Positions 63,500 through 64,000 of a stretch of DNA of 64,000 bases are shown here, one piece after another. Under the pieces are notes generated by a model. That model saw only the letters and a list, made by a program, of their open reading frames with translations, searched no databases and had not been told where the DNA came from. Location: positions 2,225,131 to 2,289,130 of the forward strand of contig CM030936.1 in assembly GCA_018136815.1 (NCBI GenBank), read 5' to 3'. Made by a program: the position numbers and the translations under genes. Source of the stretch: Isochrysis galbana. Taxonomy: Eukaryota > Haptophyta > Isochrysidales > Isochrysidaceae. Each line of letters starts with the position of its first letter. Within the stretch, counting starts at the first letter, position 1.

Positions 63500-64000
63500 C
63501 TAAGTTTATACTTGGTTCGCCCATGGGGGGGCACGAGCCCCCCTCTCTCTCCACTCCTCCCCTGCCGTGGGGGAAGAACCACCCATCCTCCTGGCATGCC
63601 TGACTGATGGCTTGCCAGGAGGCCACTGCCACTGCCCTGCTGACCCATCCCTCTCCCCACAGGCACGCCTGGTTCGCTCGTCCTGGCCCCTGGCCCCTCG
63701 TGGCCAGCCCATCGCTCCAACCCCCCCTCCCCCCCTGGTCGACAGGCAGACAGGTGCAGATTGGGGACCCCAGAGGCTCAGGAGCGCCAGCGAGGGACAG
63801 GCAGGGGAGGCCAGGGCCCAGCCCCAGCCTCCTCTGCCCCCAGAGCTGGCCTCCAGGAGCCTCCAGGGGTCGCCAGGGGCAGCTGCAGGCCTGCCGCAGG
63901 CGCGCCATCGCGCGTGCCGCAGGAGAGGGCGCGGAGAAGGGGGTGGGCGGAGCGAGAGCTCCGCTCACCGAAGAATAGGTAAGTCCCGCACCTGTTTACA
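63500..64000 (-). repeat. R1 repeat, copy G, running off the window
   Basis: ACTAAGTTTATACTTGGTTC through GCGCCAGCGAGGGACAGGCA to GTAAGTCCCGCACCTGTTTA. The second half is nearly identical to 33715-33970. Confidence 0.8.

Overview
The window reads as nuclear DNA of a GC-rich unicellular eukaryote, most likely a flagellated microalga with a complex plastid. Genes have short GT-AG introns whose phases join cleanly. There are flagellar or basal-body genes (a centrin, a PG-rich/STPGR protein, a long helical ARM-like protein), proteins with hydrophobic leaders followed by transit-like segments (an M41-like plastid protein, a GST-HIT fusion, a class I methyltransferase), and UGA codons placed exactly where selenocysteine belongs. 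A haptophyte or an ochrophyte such as a pelagophyte would fit; the lineage is inferred, not proven. Positions 20001-20100 are an assembly gap.

Layout. 1-0.8 kb: 3' part of a Sec14-like gene. 1.5-4.1 kb: repeats, including an intact hAT-type miniature element with an 8-bp target duplication. 4.4-8.7 kb: a 12-exon ABCF3/GCN20-like ATPase. 9.6-11.4 kb: a LINE-derived two-ORF unit without reverse transcriptase. 12.2-13.2 kb: an M41-like HEAAH protein. 16.2-17.1 kb: centrin. 18.4-19.3 kb: an O6-alkylguanine alkyltransferase with UGA at the catalytic cysteine. 20.1-22.3 kb: a DUF2306-like membrane protein and an F-box-like protein. 23.4-25.5 kb: repeats and an LTR with leader. 26.2-27.5 kb: a RING-RING-ZZ ubiquitin ligase. 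28.1-30.1 kb: GST-HIT fusion. 30.7-40.8 kb: mainly mobile DNA around an STPGR gene, a hAT fragment and two unknown genes. 41-44.3 kb: the ARM-like gene. 46.7-47.9 kb: selenoprotein M fused to ShKT domains, with a type II SECIS element. 49.5-51.1 kb: a TA-flanked miniature element and a methyltransferase. 52.4-58.1 kb: a decayed chromodomain LTR retroelement carrying a phage-like cytosine-methyltransferase domain. 58.1-61.3 kb: a J-domain/ShKT protein ending in KDEL. 62.2-64 kb: hAT remnants and repeats.

The best-supported biology is an ER and selenium theme. Two separate genes encode secreted proteins with ShKT arrays and a C-terminal KDEL; one is SelM-like with Sec, the other begins with a J domain. 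A third gene, the DNA-repair alkyltransferase, also needs UGA recoding. The rest is shaped by short repeats: a GC-rich hairpin-containing family (called R1 here, at least ten copies), a retroelement leader family (R2), and a conserved promoter-plus-first-exon module (P1, five copies).
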